A stretch of 64,000 bases of DNA from Chitinophaga horti (GTDB lineage Bacteria; Bacteroidota; Bacteroidia; Chitinophagales; Chitinophagaceae). Positions 35,555 through 45,773 of the stretch are shown here, piece after piece (within the stretch, counting starts at the first letter, position 1; every line of letters starts with the position of its first letter). Location of the stretch: the NCBI RefSeq assembly GCF_022867795.2, contig NZ_CP107006.1, forward strand, positions 4,774,001 through 4,838,000. Reading direction: 5' to 3'. The notes beneath the pieces are model-generated. The model was given only the letters and a program-made list of their open reading frames with translations, searched no databases and had not been told where the DNA came from. Position numbers and translations under genes: made by a program.

Positions 35555-35666
35555 GGCACCGTTGTCTATTGGTCTGTAAGGGCTAAAATTGGGAAAATTA
35601 CCTGTATATCGGAAGCCCTGTCTCATAAATTTATCCTAAACTTGGGGTTGATTATCAGTGTAGATT

Positions 35667-36110
35667 ATGAAATGGATTACCCGGGAGTTTTCCCAACTGA
35701 GCACGAATGAATTGTACGACATCCTGCACCTGCGCAGCGCGGTGTTCGTAGTGGAGCAACATTGTAATTACCAGGACCTTGACTATAACGATCAAAAAGC
35801 GTTACACCTGATGGGGTATGATGACCAGGGCCGCCTGTCCGCCTACACCCGCCTGTTCCCTCCCGGCGTTACGTTCGACATGGCCTCTATCGGGCGTGTA
35901 CTCACGGCAGCGCATGCACGTGGTTCGGGCGCCGGCAAGGAATTAATGCAGGTGAGTATCGATACGGTGGAGCAAACCTGGGGCAAAGGGCCTATCAAAA
36001 TAGGCGCACAGCTGTACCTTCAGAAATTTTATGAATCATTCGGCTTCGAAAAAGCCAGCGATATGTATTACGAGGATGATATCGAACATATAAAGATGGT
36101 GAGGAAGTAG
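35667..36110 (+). CDS. GNAT family N-acetyltransferase (ElaA-like)
   Basis: Acetyl-CoA-dependent acyltransferase of unknown substrate, 147 residues, cytosolic. ElaA features: LYDILHLRSAVFVVEQHCNYQDLD near the N-terminus and SIGRVLTAAHARGSGAGKELM, with the R/Q-x-x-G-x-G/A acetyl-CoA loop (ARGSGAGK). A late segment, AQLYLQKFYESFGFEK, also matches. It is divergent from the ModF-like gene and has a weak -7 box (TAAACTTG, 35637-35644). Confidence 0.92.
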   Translation: MKWITREFSQLSTNELYDILHLRSAVFVVEQHCNYQDLDYNDQKALHLMGYDDQGRLSAYTRLFPPGVTFDMASIGRVLTAAHARGSGAGKELMQVSIDTVEQTWGKGPIKIGAQLYLQKFYESFGFEKASDMYYEDDIEHIKMVRK

Positions 36111-36114
36111 GCGA

Positions 36115-36834
36115 CTACTTCTTCGTTTTCACCTCCATCACCTTTGTATGTATTTTGTATAAAGGAATGTAGTAAGACACGTTGTACATCACGTCAAAAG
36201 CATTGCTCTTATTGCCTTTGCCATAACCCGGAATGACCAGCGCGGGGAAATCGCGGTTGGCCAGTCCTTTGTTCAGCAGGATGCGGTCACGCAAGGTCCA
36301 ACCCATGTAAAAGTTCTTAAAGATTTCCGCCCGGATGCCGATCAGCAGTTCTATCCAATGAGCGGTGGCGTTCGTGCGGGGATAGCTGGCGGTATAGTTG
36401 CCATAATACGGATCATGCACCGTATAGGAGGGAATATCGTAACTGAAAGCCGCAAACCCGTAACGGATACCGGTATACACAATGTTCTTTTCTCCCGGCT
36501 CTCTCTTCTTCAACAAATTATAATCGATACCCAGGGTAATGGACGCACCATTGCCTTTATAAGAGTAGTTGGTATCGGTATGCGAAGTATTATTATAACT
36601 CAACTCACCGGCAAAGTACAGGTTACGGTTGTATTGCGCGTCGGCGGCAATGGTAACATCTGTACGGTAGGGCTGAAAATACTTGACAGCGAAACGCGTG
36701 AGGTCAATACCGAGGCGCAGGCCGCCCTGTATTTCCACCGGCTTGTATACGGTGTCTTTTTGCGCCTGTGCATTAGCTGTAACAGCCGCTGCGAGCAAAA
36801 GGATACTAAAAAAACAGCGTAAGCGTCGTTGCAT
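36115..36834 (-). CDS. DUF6048 family protein
   Basis: Probable outer-membrane-associated beta-barrel-like protein of unknown function, 239 residues, with a signal peptide (cleaved near ANAQA, ~24). Alternating aromatic/polar strands such as FAGELSYNNTSHTDTNYSY, ASITLGIDYNLL and YTGIRYGFAAFSYDI suggest a small barrel. It overlaps the 3' end of the DUF6452 gene by 29 bp. In Bacteroidota DUF6452 and DUF6048 proteins are habitual neighbours, which supports both names. It ends 5 bp from the convergent GNAT gene. Confidence 0.8.
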   Translation of the reverse strand: MQRRLRCFFSILLLAAAVTANAQAQKDTVYKPVEIQGGLRLGIDLTRFAVKYFQPYRTDVTIAADAQYNRNLYFAGELSYNNTSHTDTNYSYKGNGASITLGIDYNLLKKREPGEKNIVYTGIRYGFAAFSYDIPSYTVHDPYYGNYTASYPRTNATAHWIELLIGIRAEIFKNFYMGWTLRDRILLNKGLANRDFPALVIPGYGKGNKSNAFDVMYNVSYYIPLYKIHTKVMEVKTKK

Positions 36835-37294
36835 TGTCGGTAGTTACTTGCTTTGAATTGATGAAGACCGAATCTATTTCGTTCTGCGTGCTAAAGATAG
36901 TATCAATATTAAAATAATTCACAAACCCGCAGCCTGCCGAAATAAAGTGAGGCACCCGTTTGTAGCGGAAGGTAATGGTATCGGCAACGCCGGTGGCCGT
37001 GGCCTTCAGGTAAAACCGGCTGCTGTCTGCCAATCCCGATAACGGTACGGTAATCGCCCGGTAGCCGCCTACCCGCTTGTAAAGTGTATCCTCACCAAGG
37101 GCCAGCACGGTCAGGTTAGGCAATATAGAATCCTTCACCACGTCGTTCCTGCCAGACGTATCCAGCCACTTAAAGCTGATGCTGGCATAGGTTTCCGTTT
37201 TGGAATTGCAGACTTTTGTTTCATCGTCGCAGGCGGAAACACCGATGGCAGTCAGCGCCATTAACACTAACGCTTTGGTCAGATTTCTCTTCAT
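36806..37294 (-). CDS. DUF6452 family lipoprotein
   Basis: Lipoprotein of unknown role, 162 residues, with signal peptide and lipobox VSAC (Cys22). The mature N-terminus is DDETKVC, and two further Cys residues (29 in KVCNS and the one in SAGCGFVNYF) could form a disulfide. It begins 28 bp after the uvrA stop and overlaps the DUF6048 gene, so the three are likely cotranscribed. The C-terminus is strand-rich (TLTLFF). Confidence 0.82.
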   Translation of the reverse strand: MKRNLTKALVLMALTAIGVSACDDETKVCNSKTETYASISFKWLDTSGRNDVVKDSILPNLTVLALGEDTLYKRVGGYRAITVPLSGLADSSRFYLKATATGVADTITFRYKRVPHFISAGCGFVNYFNIDTIFSTQNEIDSVFINSKQVTTDNATTLTLFF

Positions 37295-37322
37295 GATGGC
37301 AATATTAATAAAAAAGCCGGCA

Positions 37323-40202
37323 TTAACGCTTTAACTCCAGCTTAAGAAACCTGGCGGTATGGCTTTCCTTGCATTTCAATAATTCTTCCGGCGTACCGGT
37401 GCAAAGGATTTGCCCGCCACCCTGGCCGCCTTCCGGCCCCAGGTCTACCAGGTAATCGGCTGTTTTGATCACATCCAGGTTATGTTCGATCACCAGCACC
37501 GTATTTCCACGGTCTACCAGCTTGTTCAACACGCCCAGCAACAGCTGAATGTCCTGGAAGTGCAGGCCGGTAGTAGGTTCATCGAGGATGTAGATGGTTT
37601 TACCGGTATCTTTCTTTGAAAGTTCGGTGGCCAGTTTGACACGCTGCGCCTCGCCACCACTGAGGGTAACGGCGCTTTGTCCCAGGGTAATGTAACCCAG
37701 GCCCACATCCTGGAGGGTTTTTATTTTCCGGTAGATGTAAGGCACCGGCTGGAAGAACTCCACGGCCTCATCCACGGTCATATCCAGCATGTCGGAAATA
37801 GACTTGCCCTTATAACGGATCTCTAAAGTTTCGCGGTTGTAGCGGCGGCCGTTACATTTTTCACAATGCACGAACACATCCGGCAAAAAGTTCATTTCGA
37901 TGGTGCGAACGCCCGCACCTTCACAAACGTCGCAGCGACCACCTTTTACGTTAAAGGAGAAACGACCTGCGTTGTAGCCACGGATCTTTGCCTCGGGCAC
38001 GGCGGCCAGTAAGGTGCGGATGTCGGTAAAGAACCCGCAATAGGTAGCCGGGTTACTTCTTGGCGTACGGCCAATCGGCGACTGATCAATCTCAATTACT
38101 TTATCGATATGCTCCAGCCCTTTAATGCTCTTGTAAGGCATCGGTACCTGTTTGCTGTCGTAAGCGTGCTTCGACAGGATAGGGTACAGGGTCTCGTTGA
38201 TCAACGTAGATTTACCACTGCCGGATACGCCTGTCACACAAATGAAGGTGGCCAGCGGCAGGGAGAGGTCTACATTTTTGAGGTTGTTGCCGCTTGCGCC
38301 TTTCAGCTCCAGCTTTTTACCATTGCCTTTGCGGCGAACGGGCGGCGTGTCTACTTCATGAATACCTTTCAGGTATCCCGCGGTAGCGGTATCGAGTTCT
38401 AAAATTTCTTTCGGTGTACCCTGGGCTACGATGCGGCCGCCGTGTTTACCTGCACCCGGACCAATATCGATCAGGTAATCGGCGTGCAGCATAATGTCTT
38501 TGTCATGCTCCACCACGATCACGGTATTACCCATGGCTTTCAGGTTGCGAAGTGCATCGATCAGGCGCATGTTATCGCGCTGGTGCAAACCGATGCTCGG
38601 CTCGTCCAGGATGTACGTAATGCCCATCAGCTGTGAGCCAATCTGCGTTGCCAGGCGAATACGCTGCGATTCACCACCGCTCAGCGTACGAGTGGCGCGG
38701 CTCAGCGTAAGGTAATTCAGGCCCACGTCCAGCAAAAAGCCGGTACGCTCGCGTATTTCCTTCAGAATGTCTTTGGCGATGGCATTCTGCTTTTTATCCA
38801 GTCGCTTTTCGAGGTCTTTGAACCAGGCGGCCATACCATCCAGGTTCATCGCACCTACTTCGGCAATATTTTTTTCATCTATTTTGAAGAAGAGACTTTC
38901 TTTCCTCAAACGTGCCCCGTTACATTCCGGGCAGGCGCTAAGCTGCATAAAGCCTTCGGCCCAGGTGCGCACATGTTCGGAAGAGGTATCATTGAAGTAA
39001 CGCCTTACCATGTTCACCACACCTTCGTATTCGGTGGATACCATGGTGGTGGCTGCATCTTCCTCATAATCCATATCCATATCCAGCTTACCGTTTTCGT
39101 CACCGAACAACAAAAGGTTCAACGCTTTTTCGGGCAGGGAAGATACAGGAGCCGTGAGGGAGAATTTATATTTACGCGCCAGCTGCTGCACCTGTTTAAA
39201 GGAGAAGCTGTCGCGGCTTTCGCCTAATGGCACAATAGCGCCGTCGTTGATGGATTTGGAACGATCGGGAATTACATCTTCCATATTGATCTGGTAAATC
39301 GTGCCCAGGCCTTTACAACGGGGGCAGGCACCATACGGCGAGTTAAACGAGAACGTATTCGGCGACGGTTCTTCGTACGACAAGCCCGTTTCCTCACACA
39401 TCAGCTGACGGCTGTACTGCATGGTTTTGCCGGAGTCATTGTCCATCACGAACATCAGCCCCTTACCCATTTGCAGCGCTTTCTGCACACTCTGGCTCAT
39501 ACGCACCCGCGCATCTTCCTGCACCTGCAAACGATCGATCACCAGCTCAATGTCGTGTATCTTGTAACGGTCCACCTGCATACGCTCTTTCAGGTCCAGG
39601 ATTTCACCATCCACCCGCACTTTCAGGTAGCCTTGTTTACGCACCTGCTCAAACAGTTCGCGGTAGTGACCTTTACGGCCGCGCACCAATGGCGCCAGTA
39701 CCACTATTTTCTTCTTATGGGAGTTGCGGAAAAGGTGTTCCATAATTTCCTCTTCGGAGAAGCGGGTCATGGCCTTACCTGTATTGTAAGAGTACGCCAC
39801 GCCAACACGGGCGTAGAGCAAACGTAAAAAGTCGTATATCTCGGTAATAGTACCTACGGTAGAGCGGGGATTTTTGTTGGTCGTTTTCTGCTCAATGGAA
39901 ATAACCGGCGAAAGACCCGTGATCTTATCTACATCGGGGCGTTCCATGTCGCCTATAAACTGGCGTGCGTAGGCAGAAAAACTTTCCATATAACGGCGCT
40001 GCCCTTCCGCATAAATGGTATCGAAGGCGAGGGATGATTTTCCGCTGCCGCTGATACCGGTGATAACAACCAGTTTATTCTTGGGGATCCTGATGTCCAG
40101 GTTTTTTAGATTATGCTCGCGGGCACCATAAACTTCGATCTGTTCATCGCTGTTTAACACCGGAGCTATCTCTGCTTTTTGACTATTCTTTTGCTTTGCC
40201 AT
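37323..40202 (-). CDS. uvrA: Excinuclease ABC subunit A
   Basis: Damage-recognition ATPase of nucleotide excision repair, acting with UvrB and UvrC. 959 residues: first ATPase Walker A GISGSGKS (49-56), zinc-binding CPRC region (~295), signature LSGGE (~510), second Walker A GVSGSGKS (~660), the CDVC...CEKC zinc finger (~755-780) that contacts DNA, and second signature LSGGE (~850). Length is typical. Regions such as SRSNPATY and [12 protein letters not shown] are canonical. The DUF6452/DUF6048 genes follow closely. Confidence 0.98.
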   Translation of the reverse strand: MAKQKNSQKAEIAPVLNSDEQIEVYGAREHNLKNLDIRIPKNKLVVITGISGSGKSSLAFDTIYAEGQRRYMESFSAYARQFIGDMERPDVDKITGLSPVISIEQKTTNKNPRSTVGTITEIYDFLRLLYARVGVAYSYNTGKAMTRFSEEEIMEHLFRNSHKKKIVVLAPLVRGRKGHYRELFEQVRKQGYLKVRVDGEILDLKERMQVDRYKIHDIELVIDRLQVQEDARVRMSQSVQKALQMGKGLMFVMDNDSGKTMQYSRQLMCEETGLSYEEPSPNTFSFNSPYGACPRCKGLGTIYQINMEDVIPDRSKSINDGAIVPLGESRDSFSFKQVQQLARKYKFSLTAPVSSLPEKALNLLLFGDENGKLDMDMDYEEDAATTMVSTEYEGVVNMVRRYFNDTSSEHVRTWAEGFMQLSACPECNGARLRKESLFFKIDEKNIAEVGAMNLDGMAAWFKDLEKRLDKKQNAIAKDILKEIRERTGFLLDVGLNYLTLSRATRTLSGGESQRIRLATQIGSQLMGITYILDEPSIGLHQRDNMRLIDALRNLKAMGNTVIVVEHDKDIMLHADYLIDIGPGAGKHGGRIVAQGTPKEILELDTATAGYLKGIHEVDTPPVRRKGNGKKLELKGASGNNLKNVDLSLPLATFICVTGVSGSGKSTLINETLYPILSKHAYDSKQVPMPYKSIKGLEHIDKVIEIDQSPIGRTPRSNPATYCGFFTDIRTLLAAVPEAKIRGYNAGRFSFNVKGGRCDVCEGAGVRTIEMNFLPDVFVHCEKCNGRRYNRETLEIRYKGKSISDMLDMTVDEAVEFFQPVPYIYRKIKTLQDVGLGYITLGQSAVTLSGGEAQRVKLATELSKKDTGKTIYILDEPTTGLHFQDIQLLLGVLNKLVDRGNTVLVIEHNLDVIKTADYLVDLGPEGGQGGGQILCTGTPEELLKCKESHTARFLKLELKR

Positions 40203-40280
40203 AACATTCCTCGAACCAAAATACTAAGTTACGGCAAAGCAGGCAGAAAGCAATTAACGGAGTAGTGCATCATCCCCCTA

Positions 40281-40319
40281 AAAAAACACCCCGTTGCCCT
40301 AAAAACAGGCAACAGGGTG
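40281..40319 (-). terminator. Terminator of the FecIR-TonB-phosphatase operon
   Basis: CACCCCGTTGCC / GGCAACAGGGTG stem with a 9-nt loop, then T7 in transcript sense, 21 bp past the phosphatase stop. Confidence 0.85.
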
Positions 40320-40339
40320 AAAAACAGGCAGATAGCTAA

Positions 40340-41713
40340 TTATTTAGAGAATTTACGCTCGTGTTCGGCCACTTTTTGCTGGTACATTTCCTTCTGCTCC
40401 GGCGTCAGTTCCTGGATGTAAGATGGCGGCAGCGCCAGCAGCTCTTTCGACGGTGGCGCTTTGTCTACCAGCACATTGCCGGACTTCTTCTTTTCAAGAT
40501 CAAAAGCGTCGTACAATTCGCCGGTAATAGTGAAAGACTGGTAGCGTAATACGTTCGCTTCCACATTCACCACCTGGTAAAACTGGGTGTTGGCGCCGGC
40601 GCGTTGCTGCCAGCCATCCAAAGCAGGTACGTATTGTTTTGGACCGCTCACAGAAGTAAGGTAAACCGGCCCTTTCAAACTGATCTTTTTACCCTGTGCA
40701 GACTGTTCGCCAATACCACGGCCGTAGGTATGGTCGTGGCCCGTCAGCACGAGGTCCACTCTATACTTTTCGAACATCGGGCGCAGCGCGTCGCGGAGCG
40801 ATTTATTGTCGCGGCCTTCCTTCGATGAAAATACAGGGTGATGCATGGTGACGATCGTCCAGCGGTTAGGATTGTCTTTCAGCAAACCTTCCAGCCAGGC
40901 CATCTGGCTCACACTATCCGCCGCGTTCAGCAAGAAAGATTGCGAGCAGATGGAGATGACACGCAGCTGTTGATAATCGACATAATACGCTCTCTCTTCC
41001 AGGCCATGCGGACCATTTTCCGGGAACGCGAATATCGGGCGCCAGAGTTTTGTAACGGTGAGCTTACGCTGCTCGTCCCGATAGTACTCATGATTCCCCG
41101 GCGTAGCGATGGTCGGCACCATGCCATAAATCCAGCCGCCGGCGTAAAAGAACTCGCCCCATTCGCTGTCGACGTTTGTACGGTTACACAAGTCGCCTGC
41201 ATGCAGCATGAAACGCGCCTGCGGATCTTTCGCATAAGCTGCGCGAATGGCGCGGCTCCACAAACTTTTGTGATCGTTTTGCGCATCGCCCATATAAATG
41301 AACGAGAACGGACTAAAGCCGCTGGTAGCCGTGGTAAAATGCAGCCACTCACTCCAGTTACGGCCGTCACCTACGCGGTACATATATTGTGTAGCGGGTT
41401 GCAGGCCGGTGAAGTTTACGGTGTGATAATTAGCGGTGCCGCCGGGCAGTTGGAGAAATTGTGTAGCCGCGTCAAATACACGAGGTGTTACTTCTCTTGC
41501 CGGGTGTGGCGAAGCAAGTTTGATTTCTGCTATGCCTTTGGTGGTCGCCGAATCGGTGCGCCAGGTTACTGCCTGCGTGGTGGCAGGCTCGCTGGCGAAC
41601 GTAAGTATAATGCGGTCGGGCACCGGGCTGGCCGGGTACACCGGCGAAATTTCCTGGGCTTGTACTGCTGCGGGCAATACAAGCGCCAGCCATAACATCG
41701 TCTTTTTCATCAT
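40340..41713 (-). CDS. Purple acid phosphatase-like metallophosphoesterase
   Basis: Exported phosphoesterase with a dimetal site. About 457 residues from the ATG at 41713, giving MMKKTMLWLALVLPAAVQA as signal peptide; ATG 41731 only lengthens the n-region. An N-terminal fibronectin-III-like domain (~25-125, with PATQYMYRVGD) precedes the metallophosphoesterase: FIYMGDAQND, HAGDLCN, TPGNHEYY, VTMHHPVF and TGHDHTYGRG supply the metal ligands. It follows a TonB-dependent receptor by 24 bp, which suggests it processes a phosphorylated ligand that the receptor imports, or dephosphorylates it at the surface. Confidence 0.93.
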   Translation of the reverse strand: MMKKTMLWLALVLPAAVQAQEISPVYPASPVPDRIILTFASEPATTQAVTWRTDSATTKGIAEIKLASPHPAREVTPRVFDAATQFLQLPGGTANYHTVNFTGLQPATQYMYRVGDGRNWSEWLHFTTATSGFSPFSFIYMGDAQNDHKSLWSRAIRAAYAKDPQARFMLHAGDLCNRTNVDSEWGEFFYAGGWIYGMVPTIATPGNHEYYRDEQRKLTVTKLWRPIFAFPENGPHGLEERAYYVDYQQLRVISICSQSFLLNAADSVSQMAWLEGLLKDNPNRWTIVTMHHPVFSSKEGRDNKSLRDALRPMFEKYRVDLVLTGHDHTYGRGIGEQSAQGKKISLKGPVYLTSVSGPKQYVPALDGWQQRAGANTQFYQVVNVEANVLRYQSFTITGELYDAFDLEKKKSGNVLVDKAPPSKELLALPPSYIQELTPEQKEMYQQKVAEHERKFSK

Positions 41714-41737
41714 CTGGTATCGTATCAACATAAAAAA

Positions 41738-44700
41738 TTAAAAACGGAAGCTAATGCCCGCACTACCCCACCAACCGTCAACATAAGTATTCAACGGGTA
41801 TTGCTCACTGCCAAAGTAATCGCTGCGTTTTGCGCGGGTCAGGTTGCTCAGGTTCAGCGTAGCCTTAAAGTGTTTACCGATTTGCTGTGAGGCCGAGAAG
41901 TCCAGCTGCATACGGCCTTTCTCGTGCGTATCGAATGCTGCGATATCACCTACTTCGGTCAGGTAGCTGGCAAAGAAGTAAGAAGATACGCGGCCGGAGA
42001 AACCGAATTTCTCGTACGTGAGCGACACGTTACCCACGTGCGGACGCATTTCGGGCATCGCGATCTTACGGGCGGTTTCGACAGTCGGCGTAGTTAATTC
42101 TGACTGGATGTAAGTATAGTTGGTGTAGATACCGAAGCCGTTCAGGAAGCCGGGCAGGAACGTGAATTGCTGTTGCCAGGCCACTTCGAAGCCATACAGT
42201 TTACCGCGACCACCATTCGTTTTTGTGTTGATGCGGTAGCCGTCGTACTCGCCGCCTTTCTGTTCGTAAGAGTAATCGAACAATACTTTATTCACATTTT
42301 TATAAAACACACCGCCACTCAGCAAACCGATGGATTTAAAATAATGCTCACCCAACAGGTCATAGTTGATCGCCGGCTCTTCCACCAGGTCAGGGTTACC
42401 CTGGTTGATGCGTTTTCTTCTCCTTTCAATTTCCTGCCAGGGAACCAGGTCATAGTAGTTCGGGCGGGACAGGGAGCGGGTAACAGCTGCACGCAGATTG
42501 GTGCGATTGCTGATTTTATACTTCAGGTTCAGCGACGGATAAAATCCGTGGAACGCGTTACCGTTGTCGATCTTAGTGGTGGAAATATAAGTACCGGTTT
42601 CGTCAAGCAACACCTGGTTGCCTTTGTAGTCGAACGATGTACGCTCGAAACGCACGCCCGCTACCACATCCAGCTTCTCGGTTTTCAAGGTACCCATTAC
42701 GTAAGCCGCCATCATATCTTCTTTACCCTTGTAAGAATCCGGGTCAGTGTTCTGGCGCGTGTAAGTAGGATCGTCGGAGAATTTGGCCTTATTCGCCTGG
42801 AAGTATTGTTCCATGCGCTCCGTTTCCGGGAAACCGTTCAGGTTCATGAAATCGTTCAGGAAGTTATCGCGCTTGTAGTCAGACAGGAAGTCGCTGAGTT
42901 TAAAATCATCTTCCGAGGCCAACAACACGTGGTTGTAATAGTTGCGAAAACGTTCATTAGTTTTATAACGATAACGGCCACCGAACTTTAGGTCGATCCT
43001 GCTGGTTTTACCCAGCGAAAATTCACGAATAGCGTTAAAGGAAGCCTGTGCATCTTTATCATCTACCCGCTCGTGACGGTTAATGTAGTTGCGTGTAGTG
43101 TAGTTCGACAGATCGGAAGCAGTAGTACCATCGTAGCTCAGCACCGGTTGCGAAGGGTCGGCCAGGTTGATACGGGCTGACTGATCCCCCAGATTGAAAG
43201 AGGCGTTCCAGTATTTAGGCTGATCATACAAGCCTTTATTCAGGTTGATGTCATACGCGATTTTCATTTTACCGGCGAGCGATTTACCACCCAGGTTGAG
43301 GGTAAAGATATCGCGGTGATAATCGCGCCAGCGGCCATCGCGGTAGATAGTTATATCCGCGGCCTGATCGTTGCTCGTCCATTCACCAATGCTATTTCCT
43401 ACGCTACCAGAGTATTGAAACTCGTAGTATTTATTGTAGATCGCACGCAGGTACAGGTTGGTATTTTTACCTGCATCGTAGTTCAGGTCGATGTTCAGAC
43501 CCAGGTTTTTACGATCGATCTTAAATGCTTCGTAGGTAATGCTTTCCGGCTTACGCACTTCAGCCTCCCCGATTTCATAATCAGCATAAGAAATATCGAT
43601 ACGGTCCTGGCCACGCGTGCTCTGGAAGTAGCTGCCGCTCACCAGGTAACCGAACTTGTTCTTCTTACGGCCATAAGAAAGGGACAGGTCGTAGTTTGCC
43701 TTTTCGGTAAGACCGTTATAACCTACCAGCGCTTTACCCGCCAGTACCGGCTTTTCTTCCTGCGCGCTTTTAGTGATGATGTTGATTACTCCACCCGTAG
43801 CATCCGCATCACGGTCGGGTGTTAATGTTTTGATGATCTCGATCGCTTCTACCGTGTTGGAAAGTACACCGTTCAGGTCCGTGGTACGCGATTGCGTTTC
43901 CGTAGCCGGCACACGGTTACCGTTCATGTTTACGGCGTTACGCGTAGGGTCCAGACCGCGAATGATCACATCGCGCGCCACACCGTAGCTATAACCTACC
44001 GCTACACCTGGCACACGTTGCAGCGACTCGGCCACCGTGTTGTCAGGAAACTTTTCGATCTGCTCTGCAGAAAGCACATACTTGATATTATCAGCGTTAC
44101 GCATGGAGTTAAGCGCTTTTACCTCGCCCCTGCGGATGCCGGAAATCGTTACGCCACCCAGCGCTTTCGTGAGCGACTCGAGCATAATCGGCAGGTGCAT
44201 GGTTTCACCGCCGGACAATGACACTTGTTTTTCCATCGTTACAAAACCGATGTATCCGGTAACGATCGTGTAGCTACCCGGGCGCAGGTTCGAGATCAGG
44301 TAGTCGCCATCTTTATCGGCCGTAGCACCCATCTCTGTACCTTTAACGCGTACCGTAGCATAAGGCAATACTTGTCCGTTAGCGGCATCGCGAACAGAGC
44401 CTTTTAACACCGCATAACGTACCGGCTCTGGTTTTGCCGGTGTAATAAATACTTTGTTACCACGCAGCGAGGCGGCCAGGCTGCGGCTGGTGAACAGGCG
44501 GTCGAGCACCACGTCGAGGGGTGCATTGTTTACCGAAAGGCTTACCGGTGCGGCATGGCGAATGTCTTCTTCAAAATAGGTAAAGGCGAGACCCGTATTC
44601 TCCTGCAAATCGTTGATCGCTTCTTTCAGCGGACGGTTACTGAGGCTGAGCGACACTTTATAATCGTTCAGCTTCTGCTGTGCTGTGAGTGTGTTGCAGG

Positions 44701-44764
44701 TAATAACGAAAGTCAATAGGAATCCCATACGCCTTAAAAAGGCGCTGGCATGCAGTTGCTTCAT
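41738..44764 (-). CDS. TonB-dependent receptor with STN signalling domain
   Basis: Outer-membrane active transporter, 1008 residues. Signal peptide (to about AQQ, residue 30), STN domain (~35-110, SNRPLKEAINDLQENTGLAF), carboxypeptidase-regulatory beta domain (~118-205, VLKGSVRDAANGQVLPYATVRVKG), plug (~225-340, with RVPGVAVGYSYGVARDVIIR and DADATGGVINI), and a 22-strand barrel ending with aromatic Phe (GISFRF). The STN domain plus upstream FecR and ECF sigma genes mark it as a surface-signalling transducer. The plug/barrel style is the one common in carbohydrate or phosphorylated-ligand receptors; the ligand is not evident. Confidence 0.95.
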   Translation of the reverse strand: MKQLHASAFLRRMGFLLTFVITCNTLTAQQKLNDYKVSLSLSNRPLKEAINDLQENTGLAFTYFEEDIRHAAPVSLSVNNAPLDVVLDRLFTSRSLAASLRGNKVFITPAKPEPVRYAVLKGSVRDAANGQVLPYATVRVKGTEMGATADKDGDYLISNLRPGSYTIVTGYIGFVTMEKQVSLSGGETMHLPIMLESLTKALGGVTISGIRRGEVKALNSMRNADNIKYVLSAEQIEKFPDNTVAESLQRVPGVAVGYSYGVARDVIIRGLDPTRNAVNMNGNRVPATETQSRTTDLNGVLSNTVEAIEIIKTLTPDRDADATGGVINIITKSAQEEKPVLAGKALVGYNGLTEKANYDLSLSYGRKKNKFGYLVSGSYFQSTRGQDRIDISYADYEIGEAEVRKPESITYEAFKIDRKNLGLNIDLNYDAGKNTNLYLRAIYNKYYEFQYSGSVGNSIGEWTSNDQAADITIYRDGRWRDYHRDIFTLNLGGKSLAGKMKIAYDINLNKGLYDQPKYWNASFNLGDQSARINLADPSQPVLSYDGTTASDLSNYTTRNYINRHERVDDKDAQASFNAIREFSLGKTSRIDLKFGGRYRYKTNERFRNYYNHVLLASEDDFKLSDFLSDYKRDNFLNDFMNLNGFPETERMEQYFQANKAKFSDDPTYTRQNTDPDSYKGKEDMMAAYVMGTLKTEKLDVVAGVRFERTSFDYKGNQVLLDETGTYISTTKIDNGNAFHGFYPSLNLKYKISNRTNLRAAVTRSLSRPNYYDLVPWQEIERRRKRINQGNPDLVEEPAINYDLLGEHYFKSIGLLSGGVFYKNVNKVLFDYSYEQKGGEYDGYRINTKTNGGRGKLYGFEVAWQQQFTFLPGFLNGFGIYTNYTYIQSELTTPTVETARKIAMPEMRPHVGNVSLTYEKFGFSGRVSSYFFASYLTEVGDIAAFDTHEKGRMQLDFSASQQIGKHFKATLNLSNLTRAKRSDYFGSEQYPLNTYVDGWWGSAGISFRF

Positions 44765-44774
44765 ATAAGGTTGT

Positions 44775-45773
44775 TTAATGTTTCTTTTTTAGATAGATGG
44801 TACTGTCGCGAATAATAAAGTCCACTTTGTTGGCGACCTTTACGGCCTGTAATATTTCTCTTAAAGACGGTTGGCGGAACATGCTGGTAAAGCGCAGTTG
44901 TGCGATACCCGCGTCCTCGAACACCACTTTTACATCGTAATAATTTTCCAGCAGTCCGGCTACTTCCTTTAATGGCGCTGCGTTAAACACGATGCCACCG
45001 TTTTTGATCACCGCTGCTTCCTGTTCGGAAAAGCGTTTCACCTCCCAGCTATCTTCCACCACATGGTAGCGGAGCGATTGGTTAGGTGTTAACACCGCGA
45101 GCGCCTGTGCCGTATCGGCTGCATGTTTCAGCACCTGCACCTTACCTTCTACCAGGCTTACGCATACTTCCTCATCATCATTCGCGTTCACACTAAAAGC
45201 GGTACCTAATACCCGCGTGGTAATATCACCTGAATGCACCAGGAAGGGCGATTCGTCTTTCGTAACATTGAAATAGCCCTCTCCACTCAGGTATACCTCC
45301 CGCTGCCCGCCTGTAAACTGGTTCGGGAAACGGATAGTGCTTAAAGGCGCCAGTCGTACCGTTGAACCTTCGGGGAACGTAACGGTGGTAAGCCGGCCTG
45401 CACCTGCTTTTATTTGTTGCCAGGTAACGGCTTGCGTTTTTTGTTTTTTAAGGCCGGACAAATACGCTGTTACGCCGGCAATAGAGCTGCATATCAGCAA
45501 CACCGCCGCGGCTTGCCAGTAGCGCATCGGCCTTACTTTCGCAGGCACCGGCGCGGCTGGTTCGTGCAGGCGCGATATGAACTGCAGCCGCTGATGCACT
45601 GCCACATCTGTTTCCGCATTCAGAAAAGCGGGCTTCAGGCTTTCGTACACCTGGCGGTAACGTTCCTGCGACAGGAACAATTCACGCCACTGCGCTTCCT
45701 GCTGCTCGTCCGCCTCACCGGCCAGTATAGCATATACCAGCGCCCAGTTAATATGATCAAGTTCCTGTTTCAC
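44775..45773 (-). CDS. FecR-type anti-sigma factor
   Basis: Inner-membrane regulator that relays receptor occupancy to the ECF sigma factor. 332 residues: cytoplasmic sigma-binding N-terminus (~1-80), one membrane helix (86-105), periplasmic FecR domain (~115-240) with GEGYFNVTKDESPFLVHSGD, and C-terminal DUF4974 (~265-330), the Bacteroidota-type partner of STN. It starts with GTG, overlapping the sigma stop codon as GTGA, so translation is coupled. No ATG is available nearby. Confidence 0.95.
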   Translation of the reverse strand: MKQELDHINWALVYAILAGEADEQQEAQWRELFLSQERYRQVYESLKPAFLNAETDVAVHQRLQFISRLHEPAAPVPAKVRPMRYWQAAAVLLICSSIAGVTAYLSGLKKQKTQAVTWQQIKAGAGRLTTVTFPEGSTVRLAPLSTIRFPNQFTGGQREVYLSGEGYFNVTKDESPFLVHSGDITTRVLGTAFSVNANDDEEVCVSLVEGKVQVLKHAADTAQALAVLTPNQSLRYHVVEDSWEVKRFSEQEAAVIKNGGIVFNAAPLKEVAGLLENYYDVKVVFEDAGIAQLRFTSMFRQPSLREILQAVKVANKVDFIIRDSTIYLKKKH